Source: Pedobacter frigiditerrae
Lineage (GTDB): Bacteria > Bacteroidota > Bacteroidia > Sphingobacteriales > Sphingobacteriaceae
DNA length: 64,000 bases
Reading direction: 5' to 3'
Assembly (NCBI RefSeq): GCF_004331645.1
Contig: NZ_SJSK01000002.1
Coordinates: forward strand, 558,001-622,000
Shown here: positions 1 through 7,916 of the stretch, piece by piece
Numbering within the stretch: position 1 is the stretch's first letter
Layout of the letters: each line of letters begins with the position of its first letter
Translations under genes and position numbers: made by a program
The notes under the pieces: generated by a model
What the model was told of the DNA's origin: nothing
Database searches by the model: none
What the model saw: the letters and a program-made list of their open reading frames with translations, nothing else

Positions 1-269
1 TTAATTATAACACGCCTATTAGACTGTTCATCTTTATAAATGCGTTTTATATTATCATTCAGCTTTCTTAAAATGAGAATGTCTACAAGATTACCCGTAT
101 AAAAAATCAATCCATTTTTATGGATGCTAAAATCAAAATTACCTTCGGTAATTGCCTTACTAGCAATTTCCAGCTTGGCTACCAAATCCTCTTTAGTAAT
201 TTTATGTTCCTTTAAATCGGCAAGCCTCAGATATCGAAGTAATTCTTTTGCAGAGAAATTTTGGTTCAT
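1..269 (-). CDS. Partial protein, possible N-terminus of a reverse transcriptase (defence type)
   Basis: The frame is open from an ATG at 269 to the left edge and gives 89 residues; the rest lies outside the window. The visible part is charged and helical. Its last third contains LILRKLNDNIKRIY followed by a DEQSNRR segment. This resembles, from memory, the stretch just before the catalytic DIK.FY block in defence-associated reverse transcriptases (DRT3-like). No catalytic motif is inside the window, so this is inference. A short upstream frame (LIRNANLK) ends across the start codon, but I see no gene there. The gene lies downstream of the HEPN gene on the same strand, with about 150 bp between them that hold nothing recognisable. 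Confidence 0.4.
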   Translation of the reverse strand, partial: MNQNFSAKELLRYLRLADLKEHKITKEDLVAKLEIASKAITEGNFDFSIHKNGLIFYTGNLVDILILRKLNDNIKRIYKDEQSNRRVII

Positions 270-420
270 TTAAGGTTGGCATTTCTTATCAATTCCTCGT
301 TGATTGATTTCGCAGTTTCATGGGTTTTTACCCAACACTATACTTGCCTTGTCGACCTTGAGCTGATTAATTTATCTAAAGCTAGTTATATTTTTGCAAT
401 ATCGGTACTCGACGACTTCT

Positions 421-1230
421 TTACCTAATTTTATGTGCTTTATCCAACTTGCGATGACAAAGTGATGCTATAGTCATAATTTCTAATGCGTCCTGTTCAG
501 TCATTATCCAATTGGTTTTGGGCACATGAGCGGTAGTATTTCTAAACATCCCGAAAAATCCAATCAAGAGATTTGAAAAACCTTTATGTTCACTAATATC
601 TGTTTCATCCGTGAAGTTATTGATTATAAGAATTGGTTCTTTTGAGGAAAATGCCTCAGAAACTAGTGCCGCACCATCAATTTTTAAATCTGACAAGTAT
701 CTTAGCCTATCAGCAACTCCCTTTGTGGTTTCAAATACCGCATGAAAATAATTGTCCATTAAAAGCTCAGGCTTGCAATATTTGAAAATGTCTGTGTGTA
801 CATTGCGTTGTTCAAGCTTATGCATCAAAGTATTTGCCCTAGTTTGCGCATCACTTATTGTTTTTGATGCAGTTTTATTTCTAAATACTCCATCTATTCC
901 ATATTCAAGACCTATAAAAGAAAGTGGTTCATTAATCGAGGCTACAATTGAAGAAAAGTAGTTATCTCCATAAATTACGAAACGAGCTGGATGGATAGCT
1001 GTCTGGATAAATTTCAGAATGTCGTTCGAGTTTTTGGCATAAAATTGTTTTTGATCTAACGCATTCACCAGACGTTTCCATTTGGTTATATCTGGTGTAG
1101 GGTTATCAATTTTACAATCATTGAGATATTTATTAATGTCGGTCCCAGATAAGCCTTCGCTTATATTCCCTATTGCCCTACATACAGCCTCCAATACATT
1201 TGGAGGAATTTTATCAAACGCTTTTCCCAT
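421..1230 (-). CDS. TIGR02391/Ymh-type HEPN protein with AbiJ-like N-terminus
   Basis: The protein has 269 residues from the ATG at 1230; the in-frame GTG at 1257 is a weaker start. The C-terminal half carries GFFGMFRNTTAH followed by the TEQDALEIMTIASLCHRKLD segment, which matches the TIGR02391 (Hypoth_Ymh) family as I know it. Within it, R230-N-T-T-A-H235 is a textbook R-x4-H HEPN ribonuclease motif. The N-terminal part (IPP..L..V, GLSGTDI, KW.RL.NAL) resembles AbiJ-type N-terminal domains. Known HEPN proteins of this kind are RNases in abortive infection or toxin-antitoxin systems. The likely role here is phage or plasmid defence carried as cargo. No antitoxin gene is evident beside it. 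The family call is firm; the defence role is inferred. Confidence 0.75.
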   Translation of the reverse strand: MGKAFDKIPPNVLEAVCRAIGNISEGLSGTDINKYLNDCKIDNPTPDITKWKRLVNALDQKQFYAKNSNDILKFIQTAIHPARFVIYGDNYFSSIVASINEPLSFIGLEYGIDGVFRNKTASKTISDAQTRANTLMHKLEQRNVHTDIFKYCKPELLMDNYFHAVFETTKGVADRLRYLSDLKIDGAALVSEAFSSKEPILIINNFTDETDISEHKGFSNLLIGFFGMFRNTTAHVPKTNWIMTEQDALEIMTIASLCHRKLDKAHKIR

Positions 1231-1312
1231 TAATTTTATAAGTGTTATTAATTTCACCTAATATATCACAAAACAAACTTATTAGAACATTAAAAGCACT
1301 TAAGGCGCTGAC

Positions 1313-1349
1313 AAAAAAATGCCCTCTCCATTGACTATGAAGTGGGCAT
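1313..1349 (-). terminator. Rho-independent terminator after the DUF932 operon
   Basis: An imperfect 12-bp stem (1319-1330 with 1338-1349, two mismatches, GGGCAT/ATGCCC core) is followed on the minus strand by seven T. It sits 18 bp past the DUF932 stop, so it ends the leftward operon before the HEPN gene. Confidence 0.75.
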
Positions 1350-1366
1350 TTTTATTTAGGATTTAC

Positions 1367-2431
1367 TCAATTAAGCGCCTCTACGCCAGTTTTAGCAAAA
1401 TTACTGCACAAATCAAATGCGGTCTGGCTTCTCTGCAAACCTGCTCCGTACATAATAGATTTAAACTTGCTTTCTTCATCCTTGTAATTACGCACATTCT
1501 GGAAGTAACCCGTGACCGCATTATATGCCCCAAACAAAGTGCCTTTAGTTGTGGCTTCCTGTTGGGTAGGATTTGTTAAAGCATATTCCATTACGCTACT
1601 TACCATGTTATTGTAGGCACTTGAAAATTCATCCTGTTTACCAATTTTTAGATTAGCTAACGTTTCCTTGTTAGGTGCCACTGAGAGCTGAACCAAACGT
1701 TTTACCGCCCTATCGGTAATCTTAACCTTAGACCATTGGTTAAAAACCTCCTCCAATTCATTTGCTAATTGGTTGGTAATCCCCAAAAGTTTATTTGCCT
1801 GTTTTAACCTTTCCTGTGCGGTTGCGGTGTGGCGTATCTTAATGCAATTAGTATGGTTTTTCAATGCTGCATTTAAGGTATTTTGGCAACAAACACGAAC
1901 AGGCGTGAAAGATGCCATAATGCTCCCAAAACCATCGTGTGAAGATGTAAGAAAAAGATATTTCTCAATACAATCGTTTCTGCCAACACGGATAAAATCG
2001 GGCAGTTTTGCAGTAATAAAAATCCGTTCTCCCAATCCCAATGCCCCTGCGGTTTCGTATAAAATCCCATCTTTTCCACCTACAATACTATCAAAAAATG
2101 CAAATGCGTCTACATTCTGAACAATATTGTAATCTTTGCCAACGACCCCCAAAACCTCGTCCGTATCAGTTCTAACATTTGCATAATGGTTGGGTACATC
2201 AACACGCCATTCCATTACAATATCGTTGTCCTCTGTTTCGGGCGTTGTATCATCGCCATAGGTAAACAGGTTTCGTTTTTCTACGGTATAGTCTAAACCT
2301 GCGTGCTTGATTGCTTCGGCACTGGTCGGGTAATCGGTTATAATCTGCCCCAATCCGTGCCAAGCTTTTTCCTTTACGCTGAAAAAGCTGTGCTTTTCCG
2401 TTTTTTCGTTATAATTTAGGTTGTGTGCCAT
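1367..2431 (-). CDS. DUF932 (TIGR03299-type) phage/plasmid-like protein
   Basis: The 354-residue protein has the layout of the DUF932 family: an N-terminal KEKAWHGLGQII segment, a central block with VGKDY.IVQN and the FxDSIVGG segment, and a helical C-terminal tail ending in a short NPTQQEATTKGTLFGAYNAV-like region. Such proteins occur on Bacteroidota conjugative elements, plasmids and phages. Their biochemical function is not established. It is the last gene of a leftward operon: the small gene upstream overlaps its start by 23 bp, and a terminator follows it. It is intact and of usual length, so it supports reading this region as a mobile element. Confidence 0.88.
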   Translation of the reverse strand: MAHNLNYNEKTEKHSFFSVKEKAWHGLGQIITDYPTSAEAIKHAGLDYTVEKRNLFTYGDDTTPETEDNDIVMEWRVDVPNHYANVRTDTDEVLGVVGKDYNIVQNVDAFAFFDSIVGGKDGILYETAGALGLGERIFITAKLPDFIRVGRNDCIEKYLFLTSSHDGFGSIMASFTPVRVCCQNTLNAALKNHTNCIKIRHTATAQERLKQANKLLGITNQLANELEEVFNQWSKVKITDRAVKRLVQLSVAPNKETLANLKIGKQDEFSSAYNNMVSSVMEYALTNPTQQEATTKGTLFGAYNAVTGYFQNVRNYKDEESKFKSIMYGAGLQRSQTAFDLCSNFAKTGVEALN

Positions 2432-2615
2432 GATTGATGTTTTTAATGTTCCTTACCTTAGATACTAAAATTTCTGTTTCCAAAATGTTGACGTTTGCCA
2501 TATCGGATAACGTTAATTTTGACTGGGTTTCTATCTCGTGTACGATATCCCCCAAATTGGTATGGTCAGCATGAACTGCAACCCGAGCCATAATAAATAT
2601 TGTTTCGTATTTCAT
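2409..2615 (-). CDS. Small conserved-type protein upstream of DUF932
   Basis: The 68-residue protein starts at the ATG at 2615; a longer reading to 2654 would run into the hairpin at 2639-2667. It begins MKYETIFIMARVAVHADH, followed by an acidic helix (LGDIVHEIETQSKLTLSD). Its end overlaps the DUF932 start by 23 bp, which suggests translational coupling. I recognise no domain. Genes of this size next to DUF932 are common on Bacteroidota elements, so it is probably real and co-expressed. Confidence 0.6.
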   Translation of the reverse strand: MKYETIFIMARVAVHADHTNLGDIVHEIETQSKLTLSDMANVNILETEILVSKVRNIKNINHGTQPKL

Positions 2616-2638
2616 CTTTTTGATTTTTGGTAAATGAA

Positions 2639-2667
2639 TAAACGCCCCTTGCAACCTGCAAAGGGCG
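2639..2667 (-). other. Intercistronic hairpin
   Basis: A 13-bp stem with one mismatch (2639-2651 with 2655-2667) and a 3-nt loop lies between the 191-aa gene and the small gene of the DUF932 operon. No T-run follows on the minus strand, so it looks more like an attenuator or mRNA-processing/stability hairpin than a simple terminator. Confidence 0.5.
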
Positions 2668-2676
2668 TTGCTTTAA

Positions 2677-3252
2677 TTAGGCAGGAATAAAAATCTCTCC
2701 CTCAATTTCCGCTAACTTGTCAACGCACAAAGTATTAACCCTATTTACTACCTCACGGATAATGAAAGGGTTTTTTGTGGTAAACTCCCTGCCCTTATCA
2801 TCTTCAAGGGTGAGGGTACAACCTTGGAAAAAATTATTGTCCGTTTCTTCGGCATCATCCTGTTGCGCCACTTCAAAGGCTTCCAATGTGCTGATAGTTT
2901 CCAATAACTTGCCCCTTTGATTGATACGACGGTTTAAATCCAACGCCAATTTTATGGTTTTTTCCAAATTGAACGCTGGTTTTTCCTCTTTCAACTGTTC
3001 CTTGATTTCAATTTTGGTCGGGTCTGCTTTTGGTGCATCCTGTTTCGGGGTGTCTGCTTGTGGCTTTACCTGTTCTGCAGATTTTTCATTTGCAGGTGCT
3101 TCAATTTTTTTAACCTCTTCCTGTTTAGAATCCTCCTTGTTAGTTACCGAACCATTGCCAATTGGCGAGAGGGTTTTTACATCTGACTTTCCGTTTAACT
3201 GAGGGTTTGTTTTTCCATTTACGGTTGAACCGTTTAATTGTACTGTTTTCAT
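2677..3252 (-). CDS. Mobile-element protein with low-complexity N-terminus
   Basis: The 191-residue protein starts at the ATG at 3252 (MKTVQLNGSTVNGKTN). A longer in-frame reading to 3387 gives an arginine/proline-rich leader unlike the rest, so I reject it. Residues 1-95 are a disordered Lys/Glu/Pro/Ala-rich linker with repeated KQ.. and AP.. units. Residues about 100-190 form a folded domain (LEKTIKLALDLNRRINQRGKLLETI, then CTLTLEDDKGREF and NPFIIREVVNRVN). I know this arrangement from Bacteroidota conjugative elements next to DUF932 but cannot name a function. It is the first gene of the leftward operon ending at 1367. Confidence 0.7.
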   Translation of the reverse strand: MKTVQLNGSTVNGKTNPQLNGKSDVKTLSPIGNGSVTNKEDSKQEEVKKIEAPANEKSAEQVKPQADTPKQDAPKADPTKIEIKEQLKEEKPAFNLEKTIKLALDLNRRINQRGKLLETISTLEAFEVAQQDDAEETDNNFFQGCTLTLEDDKGREFTTKNPFIIREVVNRVNTLCVDKLAEIEGEIFIPA

Positions 3253-3454
3253 GATTTCTAATTTTAAATTTCTATTAATGATTATTTGAATAATTTCCCC
3301 AATCGGGGCGGTTTTCCTTAGTCGGTAGCTCTTTGGCGTACCGCATTGGCGTTTGGTGGGTGGGCTTCTGTCTTTTAGTGTTACCATATCTTTTGTTTTT
3401 TAAGTCCAGTCGGCAGAGCCTCCTGGCTTTTTGATAAACCCCCGCACCTGAACG

Positions 3455-3564
3455 CAATCCCCTAGCAAGGCAAGGCTTTGCGAAAAAAAACCTCGTGAGC
3501 GTAGCGAGCAGGGAAGATTTTTTCAGCAAACCCGTAGGGTTTAGCCTTGACGGCTAGGGGATTG
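3455..3564. repeat. Long nested palindrome in a 408-bp gene-free region
   Basis: The 3253-3660 interval has no convincing gene. Its core is a large imperfect palindrome. A perfect 12-bp outer arm (3455-3466 with 3553-3564) is followed inward by a 7-bp arm (3471-3477 with 3543-3549). Next comes an 11-12-bp arm with one bulge (3477-3488 with 3518-3530) around a small CTCG/CGAG stem. A separate perfect 6-bp hairpin (AAACCC GTA GGGTTT, 3528-3542) overlaps the inner arm, so two alternative folds are possible. It is visibly richer in GC than its flanks. Candidate roles are an oriT or other conjugation cis-site, a structured RNA, or a leader for the leftward operon. The sequence alone does not decide among these. 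Confidence 0.7.
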
Positions 3565-3660
3565 TTCAGAAATTTGTTCACAAAAAGCCTAGGTGAGAAT
3601 TTTACCTCACATTGGAAATCATAAATATTATTGTATAATAGCGAGTAAAGAATTGGCTCT

Positions 3661-4422
3661 ATGGAAAATATCAAAACACAAATACTAGGCTATATAAGTC
3701 TTGAAAAAAAGCAAGCGGTTGAATCCTTAGTCGATAAGGTGATTTCATTCTATAAAGAAAATATCGAACTTGAACTGACAGAAAGTAGTATAAGCTATTT
3801 CGAAAGAGCGAAAGAACGAGTAAATGCCGAGCAGGCTACACCGAAAGGAAAAATCACATTATCTAGTACTATGAATACAGAAGAGGCATTGGTTCATGAG
3901 CTTTTGCACTTGTATATGCCCATCCATCATGGAATTTATACCCTTGGGTTTGATATCAAAGACAAGGGTACTTATGACCTTTCGGCAATCACACAAAATC
4001 TAATTGAACATGATATATTTCTAAAGGATTACTTGAATTTTGGTTACTCTATAGATAGATTTCTTACGCCAGACAACAAAAGAGATGATTATGAAACCAA
4101 AATTAGATCAGGCATCGCTAATGACCTATTTTGGATGCATGAGTATTTTCGAATTTTTATTACGAAAAGGCATGTTCCAAAACATAAAATTGCTGAATGG
4201 GATAAACGGATGAATATTATGAGAGTACATGCATTAAAAATGTATCCAAATATTACTGATAAGTTCAGCCTGATTAGAAATTGGATTAAGTCGGAGGATT
4301 TCCATAAATCGGACAGTCTTTTCAAAGAAATAAAATCATTATTTAAAATATTTGGAATATATCCGCCAACACAAATACTTACGCACGACAAAAATTACCT
4401 TTTAAATATTGTGAGACCTTAA
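3661..4422 (+). CDS. Unknown cargo protein with a HELLH metallopeptidase-like motif
   Basis: The 253-residue protein faces opposite to its neighbours. Residues 75-90 read EALVHELLHLYMPIHH, so H79-E80-x-x-H83 fits the zincin HExxH consensus; E116 or H117 (NLIEHD) could supply the third ligand, about 33 residues later. The spacing is similar to that of some gluzincin or IrrE-like peptidases, but the rest matches no family I can name. There is no signal peptide, so it is probably cytoplasmic. The C-terminal part is helical and basic. It could also be a non-peptidase with a chance motif. It lies between the palindrome and two other cargo genes of unrelated type. Confidence 0.6.
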   Translation: MENIKTQILGYISLEKKQAVESLVDKVISFYKENIELELTESSISYFERAKERVNAEQATPKGKITLSSTMNTEEALVHELLHLYMPIHHGIYTLGFDIKDKGTYDLSAITQNLIEHDIFLKDYLNFGYSIDRFLTPDNKRDDYETKIRSGIANDLFWMHEYFRIFITKRHVPKHKIAEWDKRMNIMRVHALKMYPNITDKFSLIRNWIKSEDFHKSDSLFKEIKSLFKIFGIYPPTQILTHDKNYLLNIVRP

Positions 4423-4439
4423 AGCATTTATTTTGAAAA

Positions 4440-4991
4440 TTAATGTTTGAATCTTTTAAACAGAGGTAACCATATGAACATAAATCGATATTGCCTTTTA
4501 CTTAATAGATAACAGCTTCTGTTGGTTCTTTTAATTCTTTCATTATTACCTATTTCTGTGCTGTCAAAAGAAAACTGTTGCCTATACTTATTTTGATATT
4601 TATCTTCATATTCAAAATATAACACATCCATCTTGAAATCATTGTTATCGATAACCAAAAATTCTTCCTCTTTAAATAACGGAAAGAAAGAGGCTCGTTC
4701 TAGAGTTGATGAAAGAACAGTTTTTCGGTTTTCAAAAGAAGCAATAGCGGTAGATGGATATTTAACCACAAAGACAGCTCTTTCGGAATTGCTAACCTTT
4801 AAATTGTACATATTTGACCTTAAACAGACAAGATATGGTTCAACCTCATTTCCAAAATCTGTCTTATAGTTGAAACTACAATATTCTCTTTTTTTAAATG
4901 TTCTGATGAAACCGATAATTCCTAAAACCGACCCGACAAGGTATAAGATGTCTTTGGAGAAATTCATTAGCTGTTGTTGATTGTCAATCAT
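4440..4991 (-). CDS. Unknown membrane-anchored cargo protein
   Basis: The 183-residue protein has one membrane segment near the N-terminus (about residues 13-29, ILYLVGSVLGIIGFI). A soluble domain rich in aromatic and charged residues follows, and a short basic, aromatic C-terminus (FIWLPLFKRFKH) could dip into the membrane. I recognise no family. It converges with the HELLH gene with 17 bp between the stops, and follows the HNH gene on the same strand by 15 bp, so it is probably co-transcribed with that gene. AT-rich codon use fits horizontally acquired cargo. Confidence 0.5.
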   Translation of the reverse strand: MIDNQQQLMNFSKDILYLVGSVLGIIGFIRTFKKREYCSFNYKTDFGNEVEPYLVCLRSNMYNLKVSNSERAVFVVKYPSTAIASFENRKTVLSSTLERASFFPLFKEEEFLVIDNNDFKMDVLYFEYEDKYQNKYRQQFSFDSTEIGNNERIKRTNRSCYLLSKRQYRFMFIWLPLFKRFKH

Positions 4992-5006
4992 ATAAATTCA
5001 ATTTAG

Positions 5007-5738
5007 TTAATCTACTGGCACATTATCGTAATGTCCAAGTGCTAGATTTGACACTTTTAATCTGGCAATTGTCAAGTTGACAGCACATAAATAATCGTAG
5101 GGTTTTTTGCTGAAATCTGTTATGTCTACCATAAATTCATTTGGAGGGGGAGAATCATGGGTGAGAAAATACCCAAATGGCTTAAAATTTATTTCAGACC
5201 ATTTATATATGCCGCCGATTCTCATGTCAGAGGCATAGCTGTAACCAATCATTCTTTTGGTAGAGCAAGCATTAGAATAAATATGAATATTGATTTTTTC
5301 TGGAAAAACTGTGCTATTCTTATCCAATAGGTAGTCTTTAACTCCCTTGTGATTATTTAAAGTGCCTGTAGAATCTGTGCAAACAAACATCAATAAAATT
5401 TGCTTGATTACATTTAAAGGTTTAATGGTATAACTACCACTAGATAGATGCGGATCTGTTGTTTGCTCTAAAATCTTCAGTCCTTGTTGAGTGAAAGCGC
5501 AAAAATCCTTTGCATACCAATTTCCAGTTGAGTTGTTGCACGAAGCACAAAGACAGTGCTTCCCAAAGCCCCTATTACTTAAACTCTTTTTGCCAAATAG
5601 ATAATTTTTTTCATCTATTAAATGATCATGGCCCTGTATATAAATCGATTTATTGTTAAAGGCGCATTGCGGTGGGATATGTTCAAAAGTAAGATTTCCG
5701 ACTTTGCCACATAAAAAGCAACTATTTTTCTTTTGCAT
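5007..5738 (-). CDS. HNH-type endonuclease-like protein
   Basis: The start at 5738 gives 243 residues. An upstream ATG at 5816 would require translating through the terminator at 5782-5812, so I reject it. Residues 7-10 (CFLC) and 64-67 (CASC) make a four-cysteine zinc site around LTFEHIPP (E19-H20) and CNN (67-69), the pattern of HNH/McrA-like nucleases annotated in many restriction and defence genes. Residues 80-243 are a specific domain I do not recognise. The likely role is nucleic-acid cleavage, perhaps with the downstream membrane protein. Substrate and partner are unknown. Confidence 0.65.
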   Translation of the reverse strand: MQKKNSCFLCGKVGNLTFEHIPPQCAFNNKSIYIQGHDHLIDEKNYLFGKKSLSNRGFGKHCLCASCNNSTGNWYAKDFCAFTQQGLKILEQTTDPHLSSGSYTIKPLNVIKQILLMFVCTDSTGTLNNHKGVKDYLLDKNSTVFPEKINIHIYSNACSTKRMIGYSYASDMRIGGIYKWSEINFKPFGYFLTHDSPPPNEFMVDITDFSKKPYDYLCAVNLTIARLKVSNLALGHYDNVPVD

Positions 5739-5781
5739 AATTCGGATTGATTTTGTACATTTTTTACAAAAGTTAAAGTAC

Positions 5782-5812
5782 AAAAAAACCTGACCATAAA
5801 TGATCAGGTTTT
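5782..5812 (-). terminator. Terminator of the conjugation operon
   Basis: A 9-bp perfect stem (5786-5794 with 5804-5812, AAAACCTGA/TCAGGTTTT) ends in a T-run on the minus strand. It lies 10 bp past the stop of the 334-aa gene, so transcription of the traI'-M block ends here. Confidence 0.85.
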
Positions 5813-5821
5813 GCATTATTA

Positions 5822-6826
5822 TTATACTCTCATCCCTTGCCTTTGCTCAACTTCCTGCTCTTTACCCTTGTCTTTCGATTGGGTTGCAGACATTGATGGC
5901 TCTTTTAAGAACTGCTCCCTTTTTTCAGGTTTGCCATTTTCAGCATACATATTGATTTGACTGTAGCGTGGTACGGCCTCGATAAATAACTTTATAGGTT
6001 GACCATCTTTTTCCGTAGTCACAAAAGGACGGTTACCATTTTTAAGCGAATCTTCCAACAGCACTTTTTTAGCAGGGTCTTCCAATTCCTTGATATTGAA
6101 CCTTTCCAGTACCTTGTTAAGGTCAAAGCCATATTGTGGGTCGTGGAACTGGTTGGTACTGTAATTCTGGAAACGGTCTTTGCCCTTTTCAAAATCCAGT
6201 TTAACCCAAGCTTTGTAAGGCTCTCCCGAAAGGTTCATCATATCATCACGATAAACAGAACGACCTTGTATCAAATTTATAGCCTGCTCTGCTTTAAATC
6301 CTCTGCCTTTTTCTATCCAGAATGTCTGTGAAATCGGGTTGGCATAATAGGTACGCTGAAACTCTTTGTTCACATAGTTTACCTTTCCATTTTCCATATT
6401 GGCAACCATATTTTTACTAGCAACCAAATCTTTATTATTATCTCCTTTTCCAATGGCAAGTTCGCTATTGCCTGTTTGTTTTTTGAAGAAATTAATGGCT
6501 TCCTCGGTATTCAGGAATGATTTGATAAGGTTCTGTTTGCCGGCTTCTTCTGGTTGCGTTATCACTACATACTTTTGTCCTTCCTGCAAGGTTTTACCTT
6601 GGTTATGCGATACTTCGAACTTATTGAAGTAATAGAACTCCGATTGTCCAGACTGTTTGAAATGCAGGGTTAAATCTACCTGCCCTTTTGTTGCCTTAGC
6701 AATATCGTGCAACCTAAAATCGGGAACATTGTCCTTCATGTATTCTTCCATTTCACCAATGAGCTTATCCTTAAAGCCCAATCTTTTCATTTCATCTTTC
6801 AGGTCTTCTAAATTATTCAAATTCAT
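5822..6826 (-). CDS. DUF3945/DUF4099-like mobile-element protein
   Basis: The 334-residue protein begins with a helical domain (LKDEMKRLGFKDKLIGEMEEYM) and a beta-rich middle part. From about residue 190 it has the repeat-like segment LIQGRSVYR...GEPYKAWVKLDFEK, followed by FDLNKVLERFNIKEL, DSLKNGNRPFVT and a KLFIEAVPRYSQINMY strand. This segment order is that of Bacteroidota mobile-element proteins annotated DUF3945/DUF4099. The C-terminal 30 residues are charged and disordered. It follows traM by 15 bp in the same operon, where traN would be expected. Its function is unknown; the domain call rests on recall of the family pattern. Confidence 0.65.
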   Translation of the reverse strand: MNLNNLEDLKDEMKRLGFKDKLIGEMEEYMKDNVPDFRLHDIAKATKGQVDLTLHFKQSGQSEFYYFNKFEVSHNQGKTLQEGQKYVVITQPEEAGKQNLIKSFLNTEEAINFFKKQTGNSELAIGKGDNNKDLVASKNMVANMENGKVNYVNKEFQRTYYANPISQTFWIEKGRGFKAEQAINLIQGRSVYRDDMMNLSGEPYKAWVKLDFEKGKDRFQNYSTNQFHDPQYGFDLNKVLERFNIKELEDPAKKVLLEDSLKNGNRPFVTTEKDGQPIKLFIEAVPRYSQINMYAENGKPEKREQFLKEPSMSATQSKDKGKEQEVEQRQGMRV

Positions 6827-6841
6827 AATGCTATTTTTAAG

Positions 6842-7891
6842 TTAACGAATGGATTGATTTGGTTTGTTGTTGCGGAGCAGAACTGGATATTTTGCCTTCA
6901 ACTTGACTTTTATGCGCTTTACTTTTTTAGAGAAAAGGTTTTTCGTGGCTTCGATACCTGCACCTGCAATCTGTGCGCCCATTGACTGGTCTAATCCCAT
7001 TAGCTGTATATTCCTAACGGCATCATCCGAACCACCATTGATAGCATCGGTAAGTAATGCCTCTGGCGCCTCAATGCCACGGATACCGTCCAAACTGTAG
7101 ACCGAGAGGTCAACAGGTACAATGCGATTTCCCAAACGAATGGTCTTTATATCGAGCAACAATCGTTGGTTGGCAATATTGCAAATACCATAGATGAACT
7201 GCCCTTTTGGGATAACCTGTCCGTTGAGTGTTACGCTATCGAGCAGGCGCAATTTTATTGTAGCTCCCTGTAGCACTTTTTGGTTATCGACAATTACTGC
7301 GGGAATTGCCTTGAACAAACTGTCTGGACTATCTGCAACCTGATTGATGTATTTTTGCCTTACACGCTCTGGATGCTGTATATCCATTATACTCTGTAGC
7401 ATAGAGTTCATTTGCTCCATTTCGGGGTCTGAACCTTTGCCCGACTGCATAGAATTCATCAGCATTTCCAATCGGTCTACATCGTTTTTCATTCCGTTTG
7501 GCTGTTGCCTAACTGAAGTTGACGATGTGTTTGGTCTAGGAGTTGGTTTTGTAATTTCCTTATTTAACGCTTCCAGTTTCTGGTTGATCTGTTCGGTCTG
7601 TATATCTTCCTTTGCATTAAATCCCAATCGGTCGACAACATTTTTAATTCCGTTTTCATTTGCATTGCTGTCTTTTGCAGTGAGATTGTAGATGCCCATT
7701 TTATCTTTTGGGTCTTCGGTTTTAAATGAGGCGTCGGGAAGCGAGGTGTTTATTCCCTTACTATCCAGATGCCCTGACAGTTGATTTGCTTTTCCACCGC
7801 CCATTGCGTAAAATGCAAGTGCCATAAAGGGCAGTACCAATAGCGGTAACATCAATAGCACCTTTCTTTTGTCCTTTTGTTTTGTTTCCAT
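6842..7891 (-). CDS. traM: Conjugative transposon protein TraM
   Basis: The 349-residue protein has an N-terminal membrane anchor (about residues 10-28, LLMLPLLVLPFMALAFYAMG). A Pro/Gln/Asn-rich linker with two DRLGF/DRLEM patches follows, and then a conserved C-terminal domain (about 195-325: AIPAVIVDNQKVLQGATIKLRLLD, GQFIYGICNIANQRLLLDI, VPVDLSVYSLDGIRGIEAPEA). This is the layout of Bacteroidota TraM, a VirB10-like scaffold component of the type IV secretion channel. It is full length. Gene order J-K-L-M is the standard one, with 25 bp to the traL-like gene. Confidence 0.92.
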   Translation of the reverse strand: METKQKDKRKVLLMLPLLVLPFMALAFYAMGGGKANQLSGHLDSKGINTSLPDASFKTEDPKDKMGIYNLTAKDSNANENGIKNVVDRLGFNAKEDIQTEQINQKLEALNKEITKPTPRPNTSSTSVRQQPNGMKNDVDRLEMLMNSMQSGKGSDPEMEQMNSMLQSIMDIQHPERVRQKYINQVADSPDSLFKAIPAVIVDNQKVLQGATIKLRLLDSVTLNGQVIPKGQFIYGICNIANQRLLLDIKTIRLGNRIVPVDLSVYSLDGIRGIEAPEALLTDAINGGSDDAVRNIQLMGLDQSMGAQIAGAGIEATKNLFSKKVKRIKVKLKAKYPVLLRNNKPNQSIR

Positions 7892-7916
7892 GTTAAATTA
7901 TTTGAGTGATAAATGA

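Noticed and set aside
3253-3387. N-terminal extension of the 191-aa gene
   Set aside because: The 45 extra residues are Arg/Pro-rich and unlike the rest; the ATG at 3252 gives a normal lead-in to the folded part.
3275-3674. Two overlapping open frames on the minus strand in the palindrome region
   Set aside because: They are rich in Arg/Cys/Lys, follow the palindrome arms and overlap each other; no domain or plausible start supports them.
5739-5816. Upstream start for the HNH gene
   Set aside because: It would translate through the perfect terminator stem at 5782-5812.
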